From Lamellibrachia columna (Eukaryota; Annelida; Polychaeta; Sabellida; Siboglinidae), in NCBI GenBank assembly GCA_963662155.1, contig OY759273.1, positions 23,755,036-23,819,035 of the forward strand: a DNA stretch of 64,000 bases, given 5' to 3'. Positions 1 to 12,876 of this stretch are shown here, one piece after another; the first letter of the stretch is position 1; the number at the start of each line of letters is the position of its first letter. The notes below the pieces were generated by a model. It ran no database searches. It saw only the letters and a list, made by a program, of their open reading frames with translations, and had not been told where the DNA came from. The position numbers and the translations under genes were made by a program.

Positions 1-317
1 TGTTCTGTAGCATCTAGTTCAATTAAAAATCTGCCACCTAAGCGACCTCGGAAGAACTAATTTGTTTGTCAATTATCACGCTACCACGTAGTAGCACGAC
101 AGGTTATCCATGTACATACTTTTTCCCAACGCCTAGGGGTCATGACCCAGAAACATAAAATTATTTTGTTGAAGCCGCTGGCCAACTGCTCAGTCTGATC
201 TGTCCTTAATACGACACTGACTACATCAGGCCACATGTCTGCGTACTTAGCCAACTTTCGTCTTATACTTTCCAGCATCGAATGACAACTACCAGGAATA
301 ACCAAAGAGGTAGAAGA

Positions 318-425
318 CAAAAGGCTGGATTGACAGCATCGCGCACTTGCAGATGGTGGACTCGAAGTGGCTACAGAGATTGCAAGAAGACGCCAGCAAC
401 TTCACTGAGGGATGGCTACAGATTT
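318..425 (+). mobile_element. LINE reverse transcriptase fragment, inverted partner of 1880-1985
   Basis: The sequence encoding an (I)AHLQMVDSKWLQRLQ-like stretch is a diverged copy, in opposite orientation, of the start of the fragment at 1317-1985. Too short for family assignment alone. Confidence 0.6.
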
Positions 426-1316
426 GGTGCTAAAAGGAAAACATGCTGAATTTGACAGTATTGCGTTTAGATTATAGTCACATACATACAAAGGTAAACA
501 TTAATTATACACAGCATACAAACATATATGACTAAAATAGTACAGAACAAGGAACTATAACTATAAAGCTACCCGATGTCAATGACTTGGTGCCAGCAAT
601 GTCGTTCTGCCATCGAAATACTCCGGACCTACATCGTGCAATTATGGAGGTCACTTACAATCACAACTAACTCAGTTGTCGCCGGCTTCAGGACCGGAGA
701 GGTCGGGGGGGGGGCGGCCCCCGCAATATTGTTGGTGGATATATGTTAAGTATATGCTATCCCCGTATGTTCGCCGAAAAGCTGAAAAGACGGAGCGGCC
801 GCGAAAACACACAGGGACTAAAACGTTGCCCTAAGTTACCCTCCCATTCAACAAAAGTGACTTGTTGATATTATGCTTACCTGTGTCATAAGCTGAAAGG
901 AACTAACAAAGAGAGTGAGCCGCATCGAAAAACATGTACATACATCGAAAAACATGTACGCCTAGTAGGCGTACCGTTCAATGAAAGCGATTTGCCTACG
1001 ACATCATGTTATGGAAGTCACATATATGCCATCTAGCCAGTGATAAAATGCGAACAACTGCGCATATTTGTTGACGCACAACTCAGTCGATGTGCTAAAT
1101 CGGAAGATATGCGTTCGTGAACGTCGCGTGAAAGAACGCAATCTTGCCGAGCTGGTCGTCGCTAACAACAAACCAGTGATAAAAACAAAATGAACATCGA
1201 CCATCAGCAACGCAGTAATTGAGCCAATCATTGTGTCAACAGCTGCAGACATGTAATTTTTCACACATCTACCCGATGACTTTATGAAAACTATTATTAT
1301 ACCCAAGGCTTCTAAC
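426..1316. other. No recognisable gene
   Basis: AT-rich sequence with a short G/C run near 700-720. The minus-strand frame at 1004-1306 is not convincing as protein and probably belongs to the 3' flank of the adjacent LINE. Confidence 0.5.
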
Positions 1317-1985
1317 TTATGAAAAGGTGTGATGATTCCATATGGGTGAAGAGTACTCGAGTTTTGGCCGGATTAGCATGTTGTAGGCTGTTTGTTTAAC
1401 TTCGGGTTTACATGGGCCAAGAGTTCGTTTAATCATGATTAAACATTTCGAAGATTTTGAAGTTATGTCAGTGACGTGATTTGTCCAGGTTAATTTGTAA
1501 TCCAATTTTACTCCGAGATATGAGTGGCTTAATACAGTGGATAATGGCTGGCCAGAAAGCGAGTACTTGTGTGGGCTGGGTTTAGTGTTGTTTGTTATTG
1601 GAAGGTGGACACATTTAGATACATTAAATTCCATTTGCCATTTGTCTGACCATTTTTGGAGTTGGCTTAGGTCAGTTTGGAGAATTTCGTGGTCGGTTTT
1701 GGAAGAAATTTTACTATATATAATACTATCATCTGCAAAAAAGGCGTATAGAAGATTTGATGTCCCATCTATGTCATTTATGTAGATTAAGAAGAGGACA
1801 GTTCCTAGAACTGAACCCTGTGGGACACCAGATGTGACATCTGTGATGTCCGACAGGGCACCGTTAACTGAGACTCTCTGTTTGTGGTCCTCAGTGAAGT
1901 CGCTGGGTTCTCCTTGCAATCTCTGTAGCCACTTCGAATCCACCAGCTGTCCAATGCGCGATGTTGTCAATCCAGCCTTTTGTCA
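1317..1985 (-). mobile_element. Non-LTR retrotransposon reverse transcriptase fragment
   Basis: A 217-residue open stretch holds RT motifs in order: [32 protein letters not shown] (catalytic F-A-D-D), then SYLGVKLDYKLTW and a thumb/C-terminal region with IRPKLEYSSPIW. This is a jockey/CR1-type non-LTR RT truncated at both ends: no endonuclease and no N-terminal palm. It is a fragment rather than an active element. Confidence 0.9.
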
Positions 1986-2315
1986 GCCGGAATATAATGC
2001 TCACATAAGCAAGCTTTTGTTCAATTGATTGCCTCAATATTTTTTATCTAATTATTTTAAAACTAACAGTTGTAATGTACAAAGTATATAACAGACTAAT
2101 GTTTGTTAACATTATCTCACATTCAAATGGTGCACATAACATTTGTACACTTCTTGCATGTCCCATTCAAAAACTGCATCTTTTTTTGTATGTATATTGT
2201 AATGTTTTGTACCATATGTGCTGAATAAACGCCAATTCAAATCAACAGACTTGAAATGTGCACAGACGGTAAGCCCTATCGATACGGCGAGAGCTGATAT
2301 GCTACCAGTCCATGG
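1986..2315. other. No recognisable gene
   Basis: AT-rich flank between the LINE fragment and arm A. Nothing conserved was found. Confidence 0.4.
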
Positions 2316-3239
2316 AAAAAAAGATGTGAAAACACATTGGATTTTCCAATAGGCCGTCATTATTTTTTTTATGATTTTCTTCAACATTTCATAGCACATT
2401 GACGATCCATTAACTTACATGTTGTGTGCAATTCGACAAAATCACGTACCTTTAAAAAAATTACCCAAAGCAGATACCCCTCAATTTCGGCCCAGCCAGG
2501 TAAATGCTTTAAAAATGTTGGTACCTTGCCATCGAATAAAATATATAATGAAGTGTTAAAGAAAACATTGATTTTATCTACGTAAACGATGTTAAAGTAC
2601 TGGGACAAAAATCACTCATCAAACATCCACGAAGGTAGTTATTTAAAGTTATTGTCTACCTGTCGAACAAAGCGATTTGAATGTTCAACCACTATGTGGC
2701 TTTTGTTGGCCACAGACCGTAATTTCCGATCCGTCAGCCATTACCCAAAGAGTCCCTAGGAGAGCAACAAATGCGCGTCATAAGTAAATTTATGAGCGAA
2801 TTTTTATCATCGCCAATTGGTAGATCAGATGTCCAAGGAGGCGAAACAACATAGAATGAGGCGAGTGAATGTAAACGCCTGGGTGGAGAGACTGCCAGAT
2901 TGCCCCCAATGTTAGCGTATTAATATATAGATACTTTCTTGTGGTGATTAAAGCTACGATGAGCAAGACATTCACTCATATGCCTACCACAAGGTATGTG
3001 TTGTTTTGTACAGCACGATCAAAACGATTACACCTGTGGAGCTGATGGTTATCGATGTAATTGGATGTTTTCCATTAAGCGAACGGCGCAGCGGGGATAA
3101 TAAGTCGTGATAAGTGATAAATTAAATAACGTCATGTCAATGCATGTGGTACATTGGCTCAACGACGTGTTTGCAGCAAAGGTCAGACGCACGGCGCCAA
3201 TACTTGTGTGTCGTCAGCCGATCGTCAGCACGACTGACT

Positions 3240-3545
3240 GATTAATAAAGGGTATTTCTCAAAGGGTGTATTTCACGATGTAAAGTAATTTGTAATTGTA
3301 ATGACTCATGGCATTTAACTGGATAGAGCTAACACAGGAGAGGCCTATTTTCACTTTTTTCTCTCTAAGTTACTAGATTTTTTACTTCCCTTGGCATATA
3401 CAGCAGGCAGAGGGGACCAACAGCTTTTAGTGTCTCTTCCTAAAAATGGAGTGAAAGAAAACTTTCCAAACTTCGAAACGGCGGCAGGTTGACTCGAGCC
3501 GTCCTTTCTATCGACAGTCCGGTGCTCTAACTACTAACCACTGCC
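3240..3545 (-). mobile_element. tRNA-derived SINE, arm A
   Basis: On the minus strand a tRNA-like head carries box A (TGGTTAGTAGTTAGAGC) and box B (GGCTCGAGTC), followed by CCGTTTCGAAGTTTGG, a segment shared with other SINEs in this window. The body continues with ctgcctgctgtatatgcc-like sequence. The same copy is present in arm B, so it predates the duplication. Confidence 0.65.
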
Positions 3546-4129
3546 AGCTAAGGAAATTATAAGATATTCGGATTTGGGTTTTGATATCTATTTCAAAGAG
3601 CGCTTATCTATATTTTGTTATTTACTTTGGATAAAGGCTGACATATTGTAACCAACAGTAACTGCGTGATACCACATAATGACACAGTTTGTGTTTATAA
3701 CATTTGAGTTCTTGGGTGCGCGCTTGCTGATATAGCAATGAGATATTTTCGCCGTCACTCACTCGTGCAAACACGCCTGTGTGCTCATAAAAAGTGTGTG
3801 CGTATCAGGTACTTCGGACAAGATGGCGGATCCAGGTGTATTTACGTAACAGTTTCAATGTCACCGACTTCGACTTACATAAGGAGCTGCTGGATGAAAC
3901 AGTGGGACCAATACAAGCACAATCTATCAACACGTCAATTATCACTCATTACTCTTGTATCCTTCCAGTCTCGAGCATGTTTACTCCAAACAACATATTA
4001 TCTTTCTGACACAGTAGGCTTACTGTTAGGTTTCTATTATTATAACAAAATATCACGTCGGTGACGCCATATCAATGTGACCTTGTGTGACGTGATGGCC
4101 GCCTCTGCGTCACCTTAAAGTGCATTTCG

Positions 4130-4200
4130 ATTGGCTAATCAATTGTCGCCGCAACCACCGCACTATCCGTTATAAAGTTTCGATACACGCACTTCAGCTA
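4130..4200 (+). promoter_or_regulatory. Candidate RNA polymerase II promoter, arm A
   Basis: An inverted CCAAT box (ATTGG at 4130-4134) stands about 40 bp upstream of a TATA box (TATAAAG, 4171-4177), followed by an initiator-like TTCAGCTAC near 4194-4202. The same three elements with the same spacing recur in arm B on the minus strand. Around them the two arms stay close in sequence. It faces the peptide gene of its arm, about 8.7 kb upstream of its ATG, and is the best candidate promoter for it; that link is inferred. Confidence 0.5.
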
Positions 4201-4284
4201 CACCGGCAGCCAAGCTTCCGTCTTCATTGAACGAGCTAAAATCATTTGAAGCTTCCAGAGAACACCAGCGTCAACTTACTGACA
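4197..4284 (+). other. Probable non-coding first exon (5' UTR), arm A
   Basis: The segment runs from the predicted start about 25 nt after the TATA box to a consensus GTAAGT donor at 4285. A matching acceptor lies just before the peptide start codon: a pyrimidine run ending tgctgtag at about 12856, leaving a 20-nt leader to the ATG at 12877. Both donor and acceptor are kept in arm B. Splicing across the roughly 8.6 kb interval is inferred; much of that interval is inserted retroelement sequence. Confidence 0.4.
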
Positions 4285-4699
4285 GTAAGTTACAACTTCT
4301 CTAGCGATTTGTAAAAACTTATAATATACATATATTATATTGCCAGATAACTAACCATCGCATAACCAACGATCGATAATACATGATGTCATGACAAGTT
4401 GCCTTTGGTCGCTAGGCGCTCTCGTCTACAGTTGTGTCGCTATCGTTCCATCCATAGAATCTGCCGTCGACAGCATATATATATATTACTAATAATACTC
4501 TTATTACTGTATATCTATGTGTACATGCACGAAAGATCGTAAGGCGGTTTTTCTCGGTGCTCACACGGGTGAGCATAATTACACATCAGCTCCTTTTTAA
4601 AACAAATCACGTCGTGTCTCATTATGTAACATTGTATGTAATCGAAATATCTCATAGTATGCCTAGGTATGTATGACAACCAGGTGCGGTAAATGACGT

Positions 4700-4770
4700 T
4701 GTATGGTTAGTGAATGTGGAGCTGGCTTACGCAACTCAGTTCCACATTCGGTGTAACCGTACAACATCAG
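4700..4770 (+). repeat. Imperfect palindrome/hairpin, arm A
   Basis: GTTGTATGGTTAG..GAATGTGGAGCTG pairs with CAGTTCCACATTC..GTAACCGTACAAC across a short loop. It is kept in arm B (about 52050-52135). Confidence 0.7.
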
Positions 4771-4784
4771 TTGCTCATGGCTTA

Positions 4785-4852
4785 CTGTATTCAGCGCGCT
4801 GGCCCGCGGCTTGCTGGCCCGCGGCGCGTTGGCGCGCTCAATACAGTAGTTG
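4785..4852 (+). repeat. GC-rich inverted repeat, arm A
   Basis: TACTGTATTCAGCGCGC is repeated inverted as GCGCGCTCAATACAGTA, around a loop with two GGCCCGCGGC-type motifs. This is an unusual GC-rich island in AT-rich DNA. Confidence 0.8.
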
Positions 4853-5118
4853 CGCCGGCAGTTGGGGTAGCAAGTGTGAAGTAATCGCTTAGTTTGGAAA
4901 ATAGATAAACTACCACTATTAGATACAATGAAAATTGTTTCCTGATAGATAAATCATGCATAAACATGAAAACTGTACCTAAAAATCATTGAGGCGTTCA
5001 ACGAGGTTGTTGTGCGTCTAGGAACTTTGTGACGCTCAGATATTCGTACGCCACCAACAAAATCAATCGATCACTTCACACAAACGGCGTGCCCAGCGCG
5101 CCAAAGGGAATATAGGAC

Positions 5119-5304
<186 letters not shown>

Positions 5305-5305
<1 letters not shown>

Positions 5306-5829
5306 CACTATGTAAGCTGTGCATAACTATTTTATTCAATATCGCTTCGGACGTTGTGTTTATTACGTGTGCCAAGCTATGCCTGAGACACTGTTGTGTG
5401 AATTTGTGATTCGTTCGTGTGAGATGTAGTTCTGGACGTCCAAGAGTGCTGTGGTCGTGAGCATTATTATTAGGCATGAGAAAACACGCGTAATGTTGCT
5501 AACAAATGCATTTACAGTATACTACTGTTTTCATGTATTTTCCACTGATCTATATTATTATATAAGTTAGTGATCTTTTCTAGTTCTATTTATAGTTGTG
5601 CACAGCAATGTTGCTACAATGTAGCAAGTTCTTCACAACGCAGCATCTCTGGCTAGAGATACTATGTTAATTATAATGAAGTAGCTAGTGTTTGTTTGTT
5701 ATACTGTGTTTAGACGCTATCTATCCATAAACACTTGTATGATGTTCACGCAAACTCTAATAACTTGAAAAGTATTAACAATTTCTGTATACATCGAGCG
5801 GCAAATAATTGAGTATAATAATTATAATT
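5305..5829. other. Arm A sequence without a recognisable gene
   Basis: Matches 49140-49680 in reverse complement. Open frames exist (for example the MPNNNAHDHSTLGRPELH stretch at 5380-5477) but they run into the CA repeat and show no gene-like structure. Confidence 0.5.
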
Positions 5830-6095
5830 ACGATAACGTACAAAACAAAATAATTCCACCCCAGGGCCCCTGTGGGGATGGTTCCACGTCCGAGCCCCCT
5901 ATGTCCGTCAGAAGGGCCCCCTGGGTCACTTTGCAAAGTTTCGCCTTGATCGACCCAGAAATGCGGTCGTGCATCAGACGCAACAGACAAACAGAGATAC
6001 GGACAGACAGAGAGACAGACATACAGACATGAAGACAGACATACAGACATACAGAGAGACAGACATACATACATACATACATACACTTTGATTTA
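5830..6095 (-). mobile_element. Microsatellite-associated short element (CAGA/CATA end), arm A
   Basis: A conserved core of about 140 bp (grammar gggcccctgtggggatgg ... gatcgacccagaaatgcgg) is joined to a CAGA/CATA tetranucleotide run. The same core plus a GTCT run is at 48820-49110 in arm B. The shape resembles microsatellite-carrying short interspersed elements; no ORF of its own. Confidence 0.5.
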
Positions 6096-6298
6096 TATAT
6101 CAGATAACACCAGTTTGTTAATTGAACTGCACATTACTACATTACACGTGGACCTTGTTCACGTTGGTGTATGAGCAAGGTATACAATTTCGGAGATATT
6201 GCTAATGATGAAGCCACATTTTTAGGACCAGAAGCATCATTGCTACTTTTGGGCAAAGTGTTTCGTTACGTTTGCATGGGCATGTGTAATGTTCATCA

Positions 6299-6660
6299 TG
6301 TCTATACAGGGAAATGACGGGCACTCCGAACAGACCTCCCCATCAGACAATACTCTGTAGCATTTGTATACGTCGAACATACGCAAAACAGCACATCGTA
6401 CGTGTAGCGTTCATCCGGGTACTGTTATCTTGTACCTTTATGTATATTTTTATGAGTAACATAATTTGGACATATTATGTATTTTACCATATCTAAATAA
6501 ATTAAAGCAGACATTCTAGTTATATGTTTCTATGTACACAAATACACAACAATAACACGATAAAATACATCTGGTAAAATATCATCAACATGCTCCCCAC
6601 GTTATATTATATGGTAAGTTATCTATGATCGGTACATCGTACAGTACACATCATCCAGCC
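6299..6660. other. No recognisable gene
   Basis: AT-rich sequence starting at the point where arm A loses similarity to arm B. Confidence 0.4.
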
Positions 6661-6880
6661 CTGCGGCCTCTCGGGTGATCTTTGGTCTCTTCCTCCCTGG
6701 ATGTATCACTCAGTCGGGCCGAGTAGTGGTAGCGAATCGTCCTTCTCCACCTAGTTCGGTCTTGGGCCGCTTGAACTGCTTCTTCTGTCGTGAGTCCCAA
6801 ATTAGGTGTTACTCCGTCAACACGTTTGATTTAGCACCCTTCGGTCAATCTTCCATTCGCTTTCCATACCATCAAATCCT
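6660..6880 (-). mobile_element. LINE 3' end, C-terminal part of a reverse transcriptase
   Basis: Minus-strand translation reads GLTTEEAVQAAQDRTRWRR, the typical basic C-terminus of endonuclease/RT polyproteins (A-x-D-R-x-x-W-R pattern). Frame is broken upstream. Only the last about 70 codons remain. Confidence 0.65.
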
Positions 6881-6889
6881 TCCCCAGGC

Positions 6890-7085
6890 TATTTCTCCTG
6901 TCTCAGACACATCGATAAGTTGTAGTATGTCGCATCTACAAACCCTGCGAGTCTAAACATCGAGAGGGCACGCGGCACGCAGATTCTTAGATACGTAGAA
7001 ATAGGTTCTTTATTTGATCCTTTCACTTATATAATGGCTAGTAGTAAATACAAAGGCATTCACAACATGCGCAGTATATGTATGC
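6890..7085 (+). repeat. Dispersed repeat, partner of 40555-40725
   Basis: Direct-orientation match including gagggcacgcggcacgc and a following aatggctagtagtaaatac. The copy continues at 7725-8030 (partner 40795-41060), with about 600 bp of unrelated DNA in between. Confidence 0.7.
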
Positions 7086-7620
7086 ATTGTGGATGTTGCA
7101 ACACAATGTAAGATATATGCCTGCCCCATTTTATCTTCTTCGGATTCGCACGCAGTGGTCCGGGAGGCATCTCTCACATATGTATTTGTGTTTATTTGTG
7201 TTAAACTTTTCTTTGCGCCCGCCAGGTCGAGATTAATAACTGAATTTGTAATCACTCGACCAATGAGTACACAATGTATTACAGAAGTGTAGTCAACGCA
7301 TTGTTCTCCAGGTTCGAAGCGATTTTAATGGTGTGCGTCAGACGACAATATAATCGATAACGTTGACAATGAAAATCAATGAAGATAAATATCAACGTAA
7401 ACATAACATAAATCCGTGAATGTGAGCATCACTTAGACACCTAATGTCTAGAAGATTAAAAAGAAAACAGCCAATTTTGCACACTAAGATTTTGGAGCTC
7501 TGCCAATCCAAGGTTCCTAGGGCTGTTTTAGTTCCCTAATTATGTTGACGTGATATCAGAGAAATTTAACAATGTCAATATTAGAGGGCGATATTTGCTT
7601 TACATTAAGGGAGGACTGAA
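7086..7620. other. No recognisable gene
   Basis: Unrelated DNA that interrupts the dispersed repeat of 6890-8030. Short open frames on both strands overlap each other and lack coding features. Confidence 0.4.
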
Positions 7621-7626
7621 CGTATG

Positions 7627-7714
<88 letters not shown>
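7627..7714 (+). repeat. (TA)n microsatellite
   Basis: Near-perfect TA tract at the edge of the dispersed repeat. Confidence 0.95.
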
Positions 7715-7719
<5 letters not shown>

Positions 7720-7724
7720 AGGTT

Positions 7725-8030
7725 CAGGGTGCCTCACATTGAGGCTAACAACTAGTCACTCTCACAAAACCCACCCTATGTACAGTTAAATACACATTCT
7801 AGAGAGTACAGGTAGCAGCAAATAAAAGTAGAACATCGCACACACTATAGGCTATGCAAACATGACATCATAGTTCATTATCCAAGGAGATACAATGACA
7901 TAATGATTAATATTGGTGAGTGTAACAGTTTATGGTTGTACACAGAGCAGAGAAACGATGTATATGCAAATAATTGTTATGTGAACATCTGGAAGCAGAG
8001 GAATTAAATGCGTAAAACAAAAGAAAATTT
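7725..8030 (+). repeat. Dispersed repeat, partner of 40795-41060
   Basis: Shared landmarks are cctcacattgaggctaacaa and gaacatctggaagcagagga. The repeat is split at 8030 by a LINE fragment and resumes at about 8990 (gaggaagatgatg); in the partner copy the two sides are contiguous. Confidence 0.75.
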
Positions 8031-8990
8031 AACAAGATTTAACAAGATTTACTATCCAAGCAAAAAGCCCAGATGACAAGTGGACAAGGAAGCTTGAGCT
8101 TATCGAGAGTCCAACAATGTTCATCTACGTGTAACCAGCCATATATTTGTGTCAACCTTGTTTTTAAACATATTCATTCTGCTAGCAGTTACACAATCCA
8201 TAGACAATTTGTTCCATTCATTAATGTTCCTCTGTGAGAACGAGTATTTCCGGATATCCAATCTACACTGATCCTTTAATAACGTTACATCTCGTTATCT
8301 AGTTTTAGTATATGTCTTGAATGAGAAAAACATAGTTCTATCAATATTTTCATACCCATTCAATATCTTAATAGCTTCAATCTGATCTCCTCTTATCCTC
8401 CTTGTCTATAGAGTTGCGAAACCACATTCTTTCAGTCGTTCTTAATAACTAAGGTCTCTCAGTTCTGGAATAATTTTAGTTGCTCTTCCCTGTATGCATT
8501 CAAGCGTATCTATATCCTTAGTACGATATGGCCTCCACGCTTGTGTACATTATTCTAAATGAGGCATATATATTGCTTTATACAAATGTATAATTAGCTT
8601 TTTTCATATGTATTATGTTTCTTCTAATCAAACCAATAGTTTGATTACCCTTTGAAGTTGCAATACCACACTGTTCTGAGACTTTCATGCCAGCACTTAT
8701 TGACTTATTGTTATTCCTATATCATTTTCTTTTACAGTAATACCTAGAATAGTATCTCACATATTATAGTTTATATACAAGTTCCCGTGTCCTGTATGTA
8801 GACATTTACATTTCCCAAAAAAATTAATAACATCTGTCATTTTTCACACCATTTCACTAATTTGTCTAGATCCTTTTGTAAATGTTGTTTATCATCATCA
8901 GTGTTAACCTTTTAAAACACTTCTGTGTCATCCGCAAATTTCAGTATGTTGCATGTTACATTGTCGTCCAAATCATTGATATATATTAAG
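8030..8990 (-). mobile_element. 5'-truncated CR1-like LINE inserted in a dispersed repeat
   Basis: Minus-strand sequence is a decayed copy of the 3' half of the LINE at 32945-34400: the RT region after the LIYIND motif, the [15 protein letters not shown] block, and a 3' tail with repeated tttaacaaga. The 5' end of the fragment stops exactly at the atatatat codons of LIYIND. The empty site is seen at about 41070-41095. Multiple stops; dead copy. Confidence 0.8.
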
Positions 8991-9084
8991 ATGTAGATGT
9001 AGATATTGAGGAAGATGATGTGTGTAAGGTTAGGAGAAACAAAAACTAAGTAATGACGTGAATACAGGTTTATTTTGAACACAT

Positions 9085-9225
9085 GTTTTCACTAGATGTT
9101 CTATTGTTCTGTTTCCCGTTGTCACTAGATGTTGTAATGTTCTCATTCCCGTTGTCACTAGATGTTCTAGTGTTGTCTTTCTCGTAGTTACTAGATGTTC
9201 TTGTGTTCTCTTTCCCGTTGTCATG
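9085..9225 (+). repeat. 33-bp minisatellite, short array
   Basis: About four units of the same 33-bp repeat that forms the large array at 41580-42515, with the same downstream flank (cgcctagaaatt and cttccttttgttgtcagctg). Confidence 0.85.
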
Positions 9226-9474
9226 AGATGTTCTCGTTACATCGCCTAGAAATTATGCCCGTCTTTACATGATTTTGCAAACGATCTTCCTTTTGTTGTC
9301 AGCTGTTCTTAGGATGTCTTCATTATTTTTCTTTTCAGTCCACGATAATCTACGCGTTCTTCTAAAACACATTCATGCTGCTTCTTTCTTCTTTTCTAAT
9401 TGCTTAGTTTAACAATGTTATTATATTACGTTATCATATTATTATTACATATTATTAATGTTATATTTATCTAT

Positions 9475-9605
9475 GACGTAGTTGGCTGAGACGACCACTC
9501 CCAGTTCGTCATATAACATTCGGTGTGCTATCTGTCCTCGGACACTCACAGCGTAATTAATCTGCATGAAAATGTCATGCCGACCTGCCCTAGGCAGCGT
9601 CAAAT
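9475..9605 (+). repeat. Dispersed repeat (GACGACCACTCCCAGTTCGT family)
   Basis: Contains gacgaccactcccagttcgt followed by tcacagcgtaattaatctgc. Related copies lie at 39725-39850, 42750-42890, 43030-43165 and, inverted, 49790-49980. Confidence 0.75.
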
Positions 9606-9639
9606 TAGTACACCACTTGCAATTTGTTTTTTAACTTGT

Positions 9640-11080
<1,441 letters not shown>

Positions 11081-11089
11081 TCATTAATT

Positions 11090-11710
11090 GTATACATTAA
11101 ATCTTGTATTCCACAGAAATTATCCACTTTTGCATTGCACCTTCGTAGTGTACGTCTAACGATTTTACGAAATGACACGACTGTCAATCTCCATTATCAA
11201 CTACGTAGCTAAGATGCAGGCAACCGAGGAAAATAATTCATCGTTAAACATGTATTCAAATTTCTCAACACAACACATTCAGCGTTATGATAATATGTTA
11301 GCTCACTGTATTTTGCTGCAACATTATTTTACACGAATTAGCTTCGACACTTATCCAGAATCCCAACGTGTATGTGTCAGTATAAGGACGATATATTTTG
11401 GCAAATGTTAAGTGCAGTAGGCAACATTGAACAAACAATGAAACTAACAGACAACCAATATATGGAGGTGCAGGCAAGTACATATATATATGTATTTGTA
11501 TATAATTATATTTGTACGTGTCTGTTTGTGATTAATGACTACATAATACTATAAATGTTTTATTATTGCAAGGGTGGCCTCATGATAATGACTATGTTTA
11601 CTGACGGTCTCCCTGACCACCGTATTCCTATAAGGTTTTGTTTTTGCGCTGTAAGTGAATAACATTAATTTGTAATTTGTCCATATTAATGCACATATTT
11701 TGTGTGTGAA
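11090..11710. other. No recognisable gene
   Basis: AT-rich DNA after the LINE. Overlapping short frames on both strands, none gene-like. Confidence 0.4.
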
Positions 11711-11719
11711 ATAAATGCA

Positions 11720-11930
11720 TTTCTCTCCCCCGTCTCCCTCTCCCCCTCTCTCTGTCCCTCTCCATCTCCCCTCTCTCGGTCTCTCTCTCCCTTCCAGCCC
11801 TCTCTCTCTCTCACTCTCTCTCCCCTCTCTGTCCCTCTATCTCCCTCTCCCGGTCTCTCTCTCTCCCTCTCCCCCTCTCTATCTGTCTCACTCCCTCCAC
11901 CCTTCCCTCCCTTCCTGTCAACGCCTCCGC
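11720..11930 (+). repeat. CT-rich low-complexity tract
   Basis: Strand-asymmetric polypyrimidine sequence (ctctctccctctcc variants). Confidence 0.9.
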
Positions 11931-11999
11931 TTTCTTTGGTTGTCGGCACTCCTTCACCTGCACAAAGTGACCGCACTCACTCACGCACGCAGCCATAGT

Positions 12000-12215
12000 T
12001 CCAGAAAATATAAGCAGAGTGTGTTGTTGGGAAAATGTAGCATAATATCGTAACGATGTATTCCTACTAATGGCGATAAAGGAACCACTGACATAGTTGT
12101 GTTCAAATATATATTATCGAAAACACCAACATTACTTTAATGCTTTTGAAGCGATTCACGTGGATGCACATTATTTCCAGATATGCAGTGTCAAAACCTT
12201 GCCATGCCGGTAAAC
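12000..12215 (+). repeat. Dispersed repeat, copies at 39300-39495 and 50010-50215
   Basis: Shared landmarks are agtgtgttgttgg, cctactaatggcgataa, tatcgaaaacaccaacatta and the end ccatgccggtaaacagtcc. Confidence 0.75.
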
Positions 12216-12309
12216 AGTCCAAGACGAGTTTACATCTCAACTGTGTTTGTTTCCTCACTCTTCCATGGCTATATCCTTTCACCCAACCGCTGTCTTCTTC
12301 TTATTTTTT

Positions 12310-12640
12310 TATCTCACTCCACATTTGCCTAGTTTTCTCACTCCACCTTTGTCTAGTTCTCTCACTCCACCTTTGTCTGATTCTTTCACTCCACCTTTGT
12401 CTGGTTCTCTCACTTCACCTTTGTCTGGTTCTCTCACTCCATCTTTGCCTAATTCTCTCACTACAACTTTGCCTAGATCTCTCACTTCACCTTTGTCTAG
12501 ATATCTCACTCCACCTTTGCCTAGTTATCTCACGCCACCTTTTTCTAGTTCTCTCACTCCACTTTTGTCTAGTTCTCTCACTCCACATGTACCTACTTCT
12601 CTCACTCCACGCTTGTCTTGTTCACCCGCGCCATCCTTAC
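12310..12640 (+). repeat. 24-bp pyrimidine-rich minisatellite upstream of peptide gene A
   Basis: About 14 units of a 24-bp repeat (ctcactccacctttgtctag plus ttct). Related, more degenerate units continue to about 12830, just before the signal-peptide exon. The same array precedes copy B. Serine/proline-rich frames across it are by-products of the repeat. Confidence 0.85.
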
Positions 12641-12876
12641 TTTTTCCGCTCACTGTAATCCTGCTTCGTGTCTTCCTCCACTCCTGTTTTCTTTTCACCA
12701 CATCATGTTAATTCACTCCAGCTTTATCTTGTTCGCTCATTCCAGCCTTGTCTTGTTCGCTCACTCCAGCTTTATCTTGTTCATTCACTCCACCCTTGTT
12801 TTGTTTTCTAACCACAGCCTTGTCTTGACTTTTCACACCAACTTGTCTTGCTGTAGAACATCACTGGCTAGACAAG

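Noticed and set aside
3738..4064. 108-codon ORF (MRYFRRHSLVQTRLC) kept in both arms
   Set aside because: Both arms keep a frame, but the reading diverges by frameshift in its second half and it lies directly upstream of a promoter; more likely conserved non-coding sequence.
12140..12711. Ser/Leu/Pro-rich proteins across the 24-bp array
   Set aside because: Repeat by-products in a pyrimidine-rich minisatellite.
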